A DNA stretch of 64,000 nucleotides. Origin: Platanthera guangdongensis (taxonomy: Eukaryota > Streptophyta > Magnoliopsida > Asparagales > Orchidaceae). Of this stretch, positions 36,756 through 47,337 are shown piece by piece. Position numbers and translations under genes: made by a program. The stretch spans positions 166,737,220 to 166,801,219 of the forward strand of contig CM077162.1 of assembly GCA_039583875.1 (NCBI GenBank), written 5' to 3'. The notes under the pieces were generated by a model. It worked only from the letters and a program-made list of their open reading frames with translations, searched no databases and was not told the origin of the DNA. How positions within the stretch are numbered: position 1 is the first letter of the stretch; every line of letters begins with the position of its first letter.

Positions 36756-38634
36756 TGTAACACCCCAAAATCCCAGATTGGGTTCAAGTTGGGTGACACG
36801 GCCTGGGACACGGGCGTGTCCCAGGGCGTGTCCTGCCCGGGATAGATGAGCAGTCTGTCGAGTGGTCGACGAACTACACTTGATGAGTTCTCAAGAGGGA
36901 ACACGCCCTGTGACATGGCCGTGTCAGTGGGCGTGTCCTCCTCTGGTCAACAAATTTCGCTTGACGAAAAACCCAGCAGAGGCATGTCTACAGCTGTGTA
37001 AGGGAACACGGCCTGTGACACGGGCGTGTCACAGGCCGTGTCTTATTCTGGATTTGGCCAGGGTAGTGCGGCCTGATGAACACGGGCTAGAAACGGGTAT
37101 GTCTCTAGGCACACGGCCTGCGACACGGGCATGTCACATGGCCATGTCTTGCTCGGGTTGAGATGGGCATGTACCACCTGAGGTACATGACCACAGACAC
37201 GGGTGTGTCTGAAGGCATGTCAGGTCACACGTCCGGGGACACGGGAGTGTCACATGGCCGTGTACCGGTCTGGATGAGTTCGTTGTGTGCCGTTTAAGGT
37301 AGACGGCCTGTGACACGTGCGTGTCACAGGTCGTGTCAACCAAAATTCAGACTTTTGTGGCAAAATCGTGGCCGCCCATTTTCTTCAGATAGGATCTGAG
37401 GGCCCATGCTTCTCCCTGCTTCTTTAAGGCCGAGAATTGAGATGGGATTCTCATTTTGGCCAAGTGATCCTCTTTCTAAGAAACTAGAGAGAGAAAAAGG
37501 AGGAGGAGGAGAGGAGAGCCGGCCACCGGTGGAGCTACAGAGTTTCGATTCGAAATTCGAGGCTAGCGTTGTGGAGGCAAAGCCGCTGCGGTGCTTTCCA
37601 GCCGGCTAGAAGTCCATGACTCCGAAGCAATCTTCAAGGGTAATGATCTTCCTTCTTAACCATGTGAAGGCTTCCTTTTTGGCATGTGCATGAGATTCCC
37701 CCACCAGAGGGTGGTGTTTGAATGGATTTCCTTGGGTTGATTCATAGAATCCCAAATAGTTTGGCATATAGATCCAGAAATGGAGTACGAAATAGGCATG
37801 CTGTATGAAACCCATCTGGAAAGGTTGGTCTGGATTGGTGATGTTGCATATATACACCGGAGAAGACTCCGCGATGAAATGTATAGTTTAAGGAGTTGAT
37901 GGGTTGGACCTGTGAAGGGTAGTAAAAGGAAATACTGGAGTGGTAGTCCAGGAAAAGACCCTTGTGATGCTTGTGATGCTCGGTGGGTTTGACCTGTGAA
38001 GGGTAGTAACAGGAAGTACTGGTGCGGAAGTACAGGAAAATACCCTCTGATGCTTGTAATGCTAATGACGCTCGATGGGCTGTACCTGTGAAGGGTAGTA
38101 GTAGGAAGTACTGGCTTGACAGTCCAGGAAAATACCCTCAAGTGTATGCTATGAATGTAAGGTTAAGCCTAGGGATGGAAAATGAGTTATGTCGCCAACG
38201 TGAGACATGGCACCTAGCGAACCGATATGTGAGCTTGATGAGCTCTTACAGCTTTATGCCAAATAGTTAAGGTGAAACCGACCCGCGCATTTTTCTTAGC
38301 TGCGAGTACATTGGTATTCGGTGATGACAAGACGATTTGAGCAACGGGGGTGGTTGATCCGACCTGCGTTATGTCCGTCTAACTTGAATACCTGAAAGTG
38401 CGGTCTGTTGGAGCATATAGTGAGAGTCTTAGGCTTGTGCGCCATGACACCATGGGGGGCTACAGGCTAATCCCGGGTCATTAAGACTAAAGTCTCCGGC
38501 TGCAGGCCATGGAGCAAATGCTCAACTTTTACCATTGGGTTTCGGCCCTGATACGGTGGTGGGACACTGAATAGGTCCAGACTTCATGACAGTCATAGAT
38601 TTGATTCTCACCCTCTGTAAATTTTGTCAACTTA
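36756..38634 (+). repeat. 5' LTR of the chromovirus
   Basis: U3 (36780-37350) is built of dyads around GACACGGGCGTGTC. The clearest has perfect 16-bp arms at 37006-37021 and 37026-37041 with a 4-bp loop. It also has TCGAGTGGTCGACGA words at 36860. From 37400 on it parallels the LTR fragment 6702-8049. The true end is not visible; the text runs into a captured segment at about 38580-38634. No gene. Confidence 0.8.
37898..38140 (+). repeat. Three tandem units of about 85-92 bp inside the LTR
   Basis: GACCTGTGAAGGGTAGTA recurs at about 37907, 37991 and 38083 (as TACCTG… in the third). Each is followed by AGGAA(G/A)TACTGG and CAGGAAAA-ACCCT. Confidence 0.8.
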
Positions 38635-38854
38635 GGCTCTATTTATATGGGCATTTAGCTGCTTCGTTCTGGGCAAACGTTGTCGGAAGGCGTGTAAATA
38701 AATGAACCTCCAGCGACGTTTACTCCGTTTCCACCCGCCCGCCTTGAGAAACGCCCCAAAAAGCTCAGTTTGGAGCAGCCACCTCTCCCCTTCGTTTCGA
38801 ACACTCCATTTCCACCCGCCAGATCCACCCGCCACCGCCGAACCAAATGAAGCC
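38635..38854. mobile_element. Tourist-like MITE, 220 bp, TTA duplication
   Basis: The ends read GGCTCTATTTATATGGGC and, inverted, GGCTTCATTTGGTTCGGC, with a TTA repeat on both sides (38632-38634 and 38855-38857). TTA duplication and GGC…TTTGGTT termini are typical of PIF/Harbinger MITEs. The interior is GC-rich with CCACCCGCC words on both strands and has no ORF of its own. The two ends match at about 12 of 18 positions, so the copy is worn. Confidence 0.55.
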
Positions 38855-38894
38855 TTATTTAACATTTTTTTGCTTCAAGTCAGGGAAGCACACC

Positions 38895-39090
38895 GGGGAA
38901 TGCTTAAAAATTTCACAGGCATCTTGATGTGATGGACAAAGAGGGTAGCTTTTAGTTCCAACCCTAGAAGCAGCCTCTTGTAAAAATACATAATAAAATT
39001 GCTTATACTTTGCACTTGTGGTGAGACCCTTTCCCGCACCCTCGCTCTGTTGGATGTTTTGTGCAACGGGCTGCACTTTATATATATATT
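38895..39090 (+). mobile_element. tRNA-derived SINE (Au/TS-like)
   Basis: The text AGAAGCAGCCTCTTGTAAAA … CTTGTGGTGAGACCCTTTCC … GTGCAACGGGCTGCACTTT follows the layout of plant tRNA-derived SINEs (…GGTTCGAGTC…CAGCCTCTTGCA…GACCC…CGGGCTGCCCTTT). A degenerate B box, TAGTTCCAACCC, lies at 38952-38963. It ends in a T/A-rich tail. No duplication could be fixed. Confidence 0.55.
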
Positions 39091-39782
39091 TGTAAATTTA
39101 TATGGGTGGTTTGGGTTAGAAACCCATCATTTAGCATTTTAGGTGGATTAATTTTAGCCAACCTGCCGCCTGGTTCACCCGCCCGCAGCTTGCCCGGTTC
39201 GCTCGCCTCACGTTTCTTTAATCTATGCGAGCCTATTAGTCTCACATCGTCTATATAAACTCAACTCTTGCTATATCTAAGGTGACTCTAGAGGAGCTTT
39301 GTAGTTATGGGCTTGTAGGGTTGAAAGCTGACTTTTCGTTTGAGTAAATGAGCTTTCTTCCTATTACCTACTTGGCGGGCTTAAAGGTGTGTTTTTTTCT
39401 TTGCGGTGTAAAAAATGCACGGTCGTGATTAATTTGACAAACCTCATGTGTTACATCATGCAATCCCAACAACCAACATACTTATTTGTATATATATGTA
39501 TAGATAAATATGTTAAATCTTAGGGGAGATATTTTTTTACAAACACCTAAATATATGAGGATATATATATATGTATTGTAAAAAAAATGAATTTTTCAGT
39601 TCATTTTAAAGCGTTGGAGTGCTAATTATATAATGTGAAAAAGGAGAATAGAATCAATAGATAAATTATTTTACTATATTATTATTTATAAATTGTTCGA
39701 TTTTTGTTCTTAAATGCACAGCAAGGCCTTCTCCAGCCTACACCCCCCTGCTTGCCCCGAATCTTCCTCTTCACTGGCCGCT
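39091..39782 (+). promoter_or_regulatory. Probable promoter region of the captured RAV gene; no ORF
   Basis: No TE domain is visible here. It is AT-rich (39480-39720), then turns to a C/T-rich patch (39721-39780) directly before TATAAAAAG. Together with the MITE and SINE to its left, it looks like ordinary upstream DNA of a host gene rather than retrotransposon leader. Confidence 0.4.
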
Positions 39783-39790
39783 TATAAAAA
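39783..39790 (+). promoter_or_regulatory. TATA box of the RAV fragment
   Basis: TATAAAAA lies 919 bp before the ATG at 40701. Subtracting the 868-bp solo LTR and its 5-bp duplication leaves about 46 bp, short but possible for a plant promoter. Confidence 0.45.
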
Positions 39791-39806
39791 GCTCTGATGT
39801 CTCCAT

Positions 39807-40674
39807 TGTAGGAAATCCGGGGTGCCGAGAAGCAGAAATCCGAATATCGAATAACAAACACAGAACAAAAAACAGAGCAGTAACAAACACAAGATGTTAC
39901 AGAGGTTCACCCAACACCGGGCTACGTCCTCTCTCCCCTTCTTCTTCCTTCTTGTATTCACCAAAAAGAAACAGATTACAAAAGGTTGCAAGGATCAAAT
40001 CCGATCCTACCTCTTCTCCTCTCTTCTGGACAAGAAACACCAAAGAAGAATACCTTCTGGATCGATCTCAACGAGATACCTCGTATCGTCTCCAAAAGAA
40101 TCCGCCGCCGCAGACTGCAATGAAGCCGTATCCCTAAATCGGGAAAATAACAACGTATATAAACGTCTGCCGGCAACCACGATCGTCGACCAAGCAAGAC
40201 CGGTCGACGATCGTCGATCGTCGACCCAAAAGGCCGGTCGACGATCGCGACCCCGATCGTCGAACCAAAGGGCCGGTCGACGATCGTCGATCGTCGAACC
40301 AAAGGGCCGGTCGACGATCGTCGATCGTCGAACCAAAGGGCCGGTCGACGATCGTCGATCGTCGAACCAAAGGGCCGGTCGACGATCGTCGATCGTCGAA
40401 CCACAGCGTTCGACGATCGCCGATCCAAAAAATTCACATCAGAAAAAATTTGGTCCGGGGGCGTTGCCCCCGAGCCCCCACCGGGGACGCTGTCCCCTGG
40501 ACCCCTGCCCGCTGTCCGGACAGCGGGACCTCCGCCGGGGCTGCCGCCCCCGGACCCCCGCTGTCGTGGGTCCCAGAGATGTCGAGGGGGGATCACACTT
40601 CGATTCCTCTAAGCTCACGTGGGCGAACCCGGTGTGAGAAACAAGAGGACCGGAAGTGTTCCACAACCCCAACA
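39807..40674 (-). mobile_element. Solo LTR of a copia, 868 bp, with TCCAT target duplication
   Basis: On the minus strand it runs from TGTTGGGG (40674) to TTTCCTACA (39807). TCCAT flanks it on both sides (39802-39806 and 40675-40679). Its 3' part (AACATCTTGTGTTTGTTACTG…TTGTTATTCGATATTCGG) is typical of copia LTRs. U3 contains a GC-rich stretch (40440-40600) and a 34-bp tandem repeat. The minus-strand TATA candidate (TTTATATACG) is at about 40155. Internal sequence is absent, so unequal recombination has removed it. Long ORFs across this LTR are repeat artefacts. Confidence 0.85.
40199..40410 (-). repeat. 34-bp tandem repeat, about 5 copies, with TCGTCGA words
   Basis: The plus-strand unit is GGCCGGTCGACGATCGTCGA followed by TCGTCGAACCAAAG. 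It contains the perfect palindrome CGACGATCGTCG. The first copy is variant. It lies in U3 of the solo LTR, just upstream of its TATA candidate. Confidence 0.9.
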
Positions 40675-40700
40675 TCCATTGCACCATCATTCATTTCTCC

Positions 40701-40922
40701 ATGTACTCGAAGTCATTTCCATCAATGGATAGCAGCTCCTGCATAGACGAATCCTCGGCGAGCAGCGACGCCGCCGCCGCTAACTTCCCTCATCCGCCGG
40801 AATCTCTACCGCTACCGCTGCAGCATTTGGGAAGCGGCGCCAGCACTTTAACGGTCGCCGAATCCTCCGAAACGCGGAAGCTGCCTTCCTCGCAGTACAA
40901 AGGTTTGGTCCCCCAGCCTAAC
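40701..40922 (+). pseudogene. RAV: N-terminus of a RAV/TEM-type AP2-B3 transcription factor, truncated
   Basis: The reading frame contains MDSSSCIDESSASSD (the likely native start is the second Met, 40725), LGSGASTLTVAESSE and TRKLPSSQYKGLVPQPN. RAV proteins begin M-x-x-SCIDES and enter their AP2 domain through RKLPSS-YKGVVPQPNGRWG, so family recognition is strong. Here one V is L, and the match ends at the Asn codon 40920-40922. KLF and a stop follow in retrotransposon DNA. The AP2 domain is thus cut after its first strand and the B3 domain is absent. Full family members are usually 330-390 residues; this fragment has 66-74. Base composition is GC-rich, unlike its neighbours. RAV proteins bind DNA in the nucleus and repress targets such as flowering genes; this piece cannot. 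Confidence 0.85.
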
Positions 40923-41023
40923 AAACTTTTTTGACGAACACTTGTTTGACGAACATGCGCGTTCATATCTTGTTGTTAGTGCTTGTGTGACGTTGCTAAC
41001 GTGAGTGTCATGTTCACCTATAA
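40923..41023 (+). other. Remnant of the chromovirus leader before gag
   Basis: This is a short stretch with TTGACGAACAC repeated (about 40930 and 40946). The expected TGGTATCAGAGC primer site is not present; it was presumably lost where the host segment joined. Confidence 0.5.
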
Positions 41024-42182
41024 GTGACTCGAAATGGTGCTGGGAAGTCGGAGCCGCAACGTTCTGATGAGAGTACGACACCAGCTGAGGTGTCTGCACC
41101 TCCCCGTTCTGCAGAAACTATTCGATTAGTTGCTGAGGCCCTGTTTGCAATGATTCAAGCACAGCCTACTGGGCAGGCGCAAGGGCAGGCGCAAGGGCAG
41201 GCGCAGCTGGCATTGAGGCCAGAACAGGTAACGGCGAGGCCAGAACCTGTTGCGGCTGTGGATCCTCGAGCAGCCGAGAGACAGTTGAAGCAATTTATGA
41301 GCTTCAATCCGCCGACGTTTACGGGTATGAGATCCCCTACGCAGGCGGAGGACTGGTTGTCGTGCGTCAAGCGGATAATGACGGCGATCAGGACGGAAGA
41401 ATATCAGAAGGTCACCTTAGCCACCTTCTTACTGGAAGGAGAGGCTCGTTTATGGTGGGACGAGATGGAATTACACCACTTAGCGGGGAGGCCGTTAAAA
41501 CAAGTGTCGATTGAGGAGTTCTCCCGACTCTTCCTGGCAAAGCACCTACCAGCAGCACAACGCATTGCCATGGAAAATGAGTTCCAAAGGCTAACGCAAG
41601 GAGAAAGCAGTGTTGAAACGTACCTGCATGAGTTCACACGGTTGGGACGATATGCAGGCTCAATCTTCACCGATGAGCAGAGGAAAACTAATATGTTCTA
41701 TGAAGGATTGTGGGACGAGTTGCGATTCCTGTTTTCGAGTTCAGTGAACCAAGGATTCCAGGCGTTGGTTGACACTGCGTGCGCGCTGGAGAAAGACATG
41801 AAAAAGGTGCAAGGAAAGCGGGCCTTGGCTGTGACAAAGCCAGAGTTCAAGGCGCCCCGACCTGGGAAATCATATTATAAGAAGAAATGGGGTAAGATCC
41901 AAATCGTCAGGACAAGCTCCTTCTACGGTTGCATCGGGTGCAACGTCGGGGGCCACGTCAAGGCCAAAAACTCGTGCGTGCTTTACTTGTGGACGAGTGG
42001 CGCATATAGCACGTGACTGTCGGGTTGGTCCGCCGAAGGTAGAAAAGAAGGCGGGAGAGTCTTATGCTGATAAGGGAAAGGCATTGGTGGAGTCCTCTGC
42101 ATCCCAGGCGCAGCCACGAGTCTACAACATTAGCCTGCAGGAGGCCATTAGGCAGAGTGACGTCGTCACAGGTACGAGTTAA
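41024..42182 (+). pseudogene. Ty3/gypsy gag with zinc knuckle
   Basis: The frame opens on GTG (TRNGAGKSEP…); relatives have ATG here, so the start codon is probably mutated. A Gln-rich GQAQ repeat (about residues 48-60) is followed by the retrotransposon-gag domain: FNPPTFTGMRSPTQAEDWL, FLLEGEARLWWDEM, EFSRLFLAKHLP and SVETYLHEFTRLGRYA. This packages the element RNA. A frameshift near 41930-41980 moves the knuckle CFTCGRVAHIARDC (41979-42020) to another frame, where it continues to VYNISLQEA and a stop at 42180. Protease follows directly in a third frame. Confidence 0.92.
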
Positions 42183-42189
42183 GTTATTG

Positions 42190-45100
42190 AAATGTTTTGT
42201 TTATTTTATTCTTTGTATGTGGCTTGTGTGTGATACGATTGCAACAGACTTTGTTATGATTCAGAACATGCTGGCGCGAGCACTGTTTGATACGGGTGTT
42301 TCGCAGTCATTTCTGTCTAAGGACTTCGTAGCTCGAATTGGAGTACCTAGTCATGCGAAGACAGAGAGCGTCAGAGTGGTGTTACCGAATGGTTGTTTGA
42401 TGCTTGCGGATAGGGCTTGCGATGTGGAGGTTCAAATAAGAAGTCGGGAGTTCTGTTTGACTGCATTTGTACTGCTGATATCGGAATTTGACGTGATTTT
42501 TGTTATGGACTGGCTCGCGGAGCAACATGGTTGTATTGATTGTCAGTCAAAAGAGATCACATTGGGCCAGAATATCGAGCAGGAGACTAAGTTAGCAGGG
42601 ATGCGATGAGTGAGCGGGACGTTGATGTCTGCACTCCAAGTCGTCAAGGATGTTCGGAATGGCGCGGAGTTGTACTTCACGCTGATTCAGGCTGTTGAGC
42701 CCAAAGCCAATGTGTGTGATGTTACGGTTGTATCGAAGTTTGCTGATGTGTTTCCTAAGGATCTTCCTGGGCTACCACCCCAGCGGGAGATCGACTTCAC
42801 GATCGAGTTGGTGTCAGGTGCGAAACTTGTAGCCCGTCCGGCATATCACGTCGCGCCAAAGGAAATGACTGAGTTGAAAATCCAATTGCAAGAGTTGCTG
42901 GAGCAGGGATATATACGCCCAAGTATGTCACCTTGGAGCGCACCCGTGCTGTTTATGAAAAAGAAGGACGGTGGTTTGCGGTTATATATTGACTACCGCG
43001 AATTGAATATGCTGACGGAGAAGAACAAGTATCCGATTCCACGGATAGATGAATTATTCGATCTGCTGGTGGGATCAACCGTCTACTCGAAATTGGATTT
43101 GAAGTCTGGGTATTACCAGTTGAGGATACGGGAAGGAGACATTCCCAAGACAGCATTTGGAACACGATACGGTCATTATAATTTCACAGTAATGTCATTT
43201 GGGTTATGCAATACGCCATCGGTGTTCATGGAGCTGATGCACCAAACGTTCTGAGAGTACATGGACTTGTTCGTGATTGTGTTCATTGATGATATCTTGG
43301 TGTACTCTAAATCTGAAGCTGATCACGCAAACCACTTGCGATTGGTGTTGCACACCTTGCGAAGGAATAAGCTTTATGCCAAGTTCTCGAAGTGCGAGTT
43401 TTGGTTGTCGTCGGTGGCCTTTCTTGGCCATGTGGTAAGTGGAGAGGGCATCGTAGTGGATTCGTCAAAGATAAGAGCCATACAAGAGTGGTCGGTGTTG
43501 TCTACAGTGGCCGAAGTCAAGATCTTCCTTGGACTAGCAGAATACTATGGACGATTTGTAGAAAACTTCTCGCAGATCGCTTTGCCTCTGACCACACTGA
43601 CGCGAAAGGACCAGAAGTTCGTTTGGACGCCGGAGTGTGCGCGAGCTTTTGAGGAGCTAAATAATCGCTTGAACATGGCGTTTGTATTGACATCGCCATG
43701 TGGTACCGACGGATAAGAGATCTATAGTGATGCTTCAGGAAGCGGCTTAGGCTGCGTTCTTCTGCAAAATGGGAAAGTGATTACTTATGGCTCACGCCAG
43801 TTGAAAGTGCATGAGCAAAATTATCCCGTCCACGACTTAGAGTTGGCGGCGGTGATCTTTGCACTAAAGTTATGGCGACATTATCTTTATGGCGTGAAAG
43901 TGGATATCTATACGGACCACAAGAGCCTAAAGTACTTTTTGGAGCAGAAGGACCTGAATATGCGACAACGAAGGTGGCTGGAGTTCCTTGGGGACTACAC
44001 ATTTGCAATCTATTATACTCCCGGGAAGGGAAATGTGGTCGCTGATGCCTTGAGTTGGAGGGCTCCAACAAGGAAAAGTTGGTTGCAAAGGCACGATGAA
44101 AGTCTCCAACGCTATGCAAAGGATGGGCCAGAGGGCAAATTCTCCTGGGATGACGGCCTTTTGCGGAAAGATGGACGGTTGTGCATACCGAGTATGGGTA
44201 AATTCCAAGAAGAGTTGATGTATGAAGCTCACTTTACGAATTACTTAATTCACCCTGTGAGCACAAAGATGTTCAAGTACATGGAGAATTTGTTCTGGTG
44301 GCCAGGACTAAAAAATGATATCGCTCATTATGTAGCCAAATACCAGACTTGTGCTTTGGTAAAGGCGGAATACACGAAGCCTGGCGGTTTCTTAAAGTCG
44401 TTGCCGATTCCGGAATGGAAGTTCGATGATATTTCAATGGATTTCGTGCACTGGTTGCCGAGATCTCAACGTGGGAATGATTCAATCTGGGTGATTGTAG
44501 ACCGGTTGATGAAAGTGGCACACTTCCTTCCGAACAAACAGGACGATTCAGTGAAAAGTTTGGCAAAGCTCTATGTGGAGCAGATCGTACGGCTACATGG
44601 TGTTCCTCATAACATTGTGAGCGATCGTGATGGGCGCTTTACATCGAATGATTGTAAGCTAATCCATCAGCTGTTGGACACGAAATTGACGTTCAGTACG
44701 ACCTTTCATCCCCAAACGGATGGCCAAACTAAGAGGACCAACAGAACAATGGAGGATATGCTCCAAATGTGCGCCCTGGACTTTGGTAAGAGATGGGAAG
44801 ATCATCTCTATCTGGTGGAGTTTGCCTACAACAATAGCTACCAAGAGAACATCGGTATGACACCGTTTGAAGCTATGTATGGTCGGAAATGTCGTACACC
44901 GTTAGTTTGGGTAGAAGAGGGTGAATCCAAAGTGTATAGGCGTAACGAAGTCGTGGAAGCTAACTCGACGATACGCACTATTCGGGAGCGGCTATTGATA
45001 GCCTAGGATCAACAAGCAAAATACTACAACGCCAAGCACCGGAATGTGGAGTTCACGGTGGGGACTGCGTATATTTGAAGATCAAACCCTTCAATGGTGT

Positions 45101-45480
45101 GTCCAGGATTCGGCGTTTGAAAAAGTTAAATCCGAGATATCTTGGTCCATTTGAAGTGGTAGAGCGAATTGGAGAAGCTGCATATTGGCTAGCTCTTTCG
45201 GCAGACTTGGGTGGATTACATGATGTGTTTCACATCTCGGTGCTTCGGAAAGCCGTCAAAGATCCAGCTCAAGTGATCGAGAATGATCGTGTGTCGGTGG
45301 AGGATGGGCTAACGATGAAGGTTAGGCCCATTAGGATCGAGGATCGCGCCGATAAACAGTTGCGGAACAAGACAATCAGGATGGTCAAAGTCAGGTGGGA
45401 CAATTGTGGTCGTGAGGAGCTAACACGGGAGTGAGTGCAAACCATGCGAGCTGACTTTCCCGAGTCATTTGTGTAAACTG
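42190..45480 (+). pseudogene. Ty3/gypsy chromovirus pol (protease, RT, RNase H, integrase, chromodomain)
   Basis: One frame holds nearly the whole protein to 45006, with stops at 42607, 43252, 43714 and 45004; the last part is shifted. Protease reads DTGVSQSFLS (42289 on). RT has [16 protein letters not shown] and an intact FIDD at 43282-43293. RNase H has [10 protein letters not shown] and [10 protein letters not shown]. In integrase the HHCC finger has lost a Cys (AKYQTC for AKCxTC). The core reads D (SMDFVHWLP), D (SDRDGRF), then TKRT at 44728-44739 where the family has SERT, so the catalytic Glu is Lys (GAG to AAG). The C-terminal VKVRWDNCGREELTRE is a chromodomain-like tail, which targets integration to chromatin in this lineage. 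This is the best-preserved gypsy pol in the window. Confidence 0.95.
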
Positions 45481-45560
45481 TTATGCAATGCGTGTCAAGG
45501 TGTATTAAACTTTGGTGAACTTAGAACATCTTGATTTTGAGTTCCTTAATCTGTGCAAAT
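45481..45560 (+). other. Chromovirus 3' untranslated region, cut by copia insertion
   Basis: Non-coding text between the pol end and the copia. Its last five bases, CAAAT (45556-45560), are repeated after the copia at 57807-57811, where the untranslated region resumes. Confidence 0.8.
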
Positions 45561-47232
45561 TATTGGATCCCTAATTTGATTTGGGCTAGGTTCACTAACT
45601 AGGATGTTTGACCCACCTTGTATAGCCAGGGTCATGTCTTTGTGTCTTAGAGTTTAGGCTAAGTCCTTAGAAACAACCACATATGGACCAGCCAATAGAA
45701 TACAGCAGAAGACTCATGACTTAGAAGAAAATCAAGTTCAGGAAAGTGAGTTCGATGTTTGTCGAACTCGGCTCGACGAAAGTCGTGCTCCACTTGACAA
45801 ACTCAGAGTAAATTCTCTGAGTTGAGCTCGACGATATTCGAGCTCAGGTCGATGAAATCTGGGTAATCAACTTCAACATATTAAGTCAAGAATCCTTTCT
45901 CTGAACTCAGGTCAACGAATTTGCATTATCAGACCGACGAACTTAGAGCACAAAAATGGGAGGTTCTTTACAGAAAGCAGTTATTTGATCTCAGGTCTAC
46001 GAACTTAGTTCTCAGCTCGACGAACATGGATCCCCATGTTGACGAACAAGACTTCTCAGCTCGACGAACTCTGGACTTAGGTCGACGAAATCTGTTTTCT
46101 GCTCGATGAATTCTGTGCAGATCCAGTCTTGGATTTTTCCTTCTTTTGTCCTTATTCTATTGCAGTAATTCCTGAATAATCAATGCTTAATATTCTCTAA
46201 ATATAACCATTAGAAGCAGCATTGATTATGATATTCATCAGGATTATTACTTGCCAATTCTCAATAGGATAGTTGGGGAAATCCATTAATGCAGATATTC
46301 TATCCAGCCATATTTCATTCTCCATGCCATCAACAATTAATGCAAAGGAATTCAAAAATTCAAGGAGAGATTCGACTGATCATATAAAAAGGAAATTTTC
46401 TCTTCTTCTATGAAGAGAGAAGAATAAGAAGTCGAAACCAGAGAAATAATACAAGACATACAGAGAAGATTAACAACAATCATTATTCTAATCCTTCTCT
46501 GTACAAAAAAATAATCTTGGTTTCTCCTTGACATTGTTGAAGAAGAAGAAGAGCATTTATTCCAAATCAAGAGTCTTCTTCAACCTTCACTCCAGGACAC
46601 TTCAAGGACAACAAACTTCTATCAGTCAAGAAGTTCTTGGATCTTCTCAAATCAAGGCTGAAGATAGAAGACCTACACCCTGAAGCAAAGCTCCAATCTT
46701 CCTGAACAATTCAATATCTCAGGGGGAGCTTTGACAACATCAAGATCCACTAGTCTTCTCAGTTGTTTTGAGAAAGAGAAGACAACATAAATCTCTCACC
46801 TCATCTCTGTACAAAGGGTTCTTTAACTCCCTTCAAAAGTTATTCCTTGGTTGCAAGTCTCCTGATCAAAAAACTTGAGTTGGTTTTTGATCACCTGATC
46901 AAAAGTTCATTGGTGGTAGTCACCTGATCAAAACCTGCTAGTGGATTCCTACCAGAGTGGTAGAAGAGTGGATGTAACCAGGTTGGGGAACCACTATAAA
47001 AGTTCTTGTGTTGTCTGGTTTCCCTGTTTCTTTTTGTTCTTGCTGTGGATGTGTTAGTTTAGTTTTGTTGTGGCTGTGTTAGGTTAAGTTATCTTAGATT
47101 GCTCTATTGCTTACATTTAACATTAGTATCTATTATTTGCTCTACTTTGAAAATTTTATAAACAACAAAAAGTTTTAAAGATACTCTATTCACCCCCCCT
47201 GTAGAGTATATCAGATCTAACCCTCCATTTCA
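45561..47232 (+). repeat. 5' LTR of the complete copia
   Basis: It starts TATTGGATCC (TG changed to TA) and ends CCCTCCATTTCA. The U3 array of TTCGTCGA/TCGACGAA words with CTCAG spacers lies at 45750-46110. TATA (CATATAAAAAGG) is at about 46381-46392. A C-run, TTCACCCCCCCTGTAGAG, lies near 47190-47208. Confidence 0.95.
46381..46392 (+). promoter_or_regulatory. LTR TATA box
   Basis: ATATAAAAAGG follows the U3 dyad array by about 270 bp. It is repeated at 56978-56989 in the 3' LTR. Confidence 0.6.
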
Positions 47233-47250
47233 ATTGTTATCAGAGCAGAT
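47233..47250 (+). other. Copia primer-binding site
   Basis: ATTGTTATCAGAGCAGAT directly follows the LTR CA; TATCAGAGC matches the initiator Met-tRNA primer site. Confidence 0.9.
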
Positions 47251-47337
47251 TTCCTTTGGCTGTACAAGCTAACCCTTGAGCCATAATATCCTGTGTTAGA
47301 TCTAATCTTTTATTTCTCTTAAGATTATTGTCATAAC

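Noticed and set aside
36862..37161. 99-residue frame with repeated GTRPVTRACH peptides (also 57952-58251)
   Set aside because: Translation of the GACACGGGCGTGTC dyad array in both LTR copies; no start context or family.
39894..40637. Long frames on both strands (247 and 206 residues) over the 34-bp repeat
   Set aside because: They exist because the repeat unit lacks stops in several frames, and they lie inside a solo LTR with clear ends and duplication.
40923..41023. RAV reading continuing into the gypsy leader
   Set aside because: The next codons do not match the AP2 domain (GRWGAQ expected) and a stop follows within four codons.
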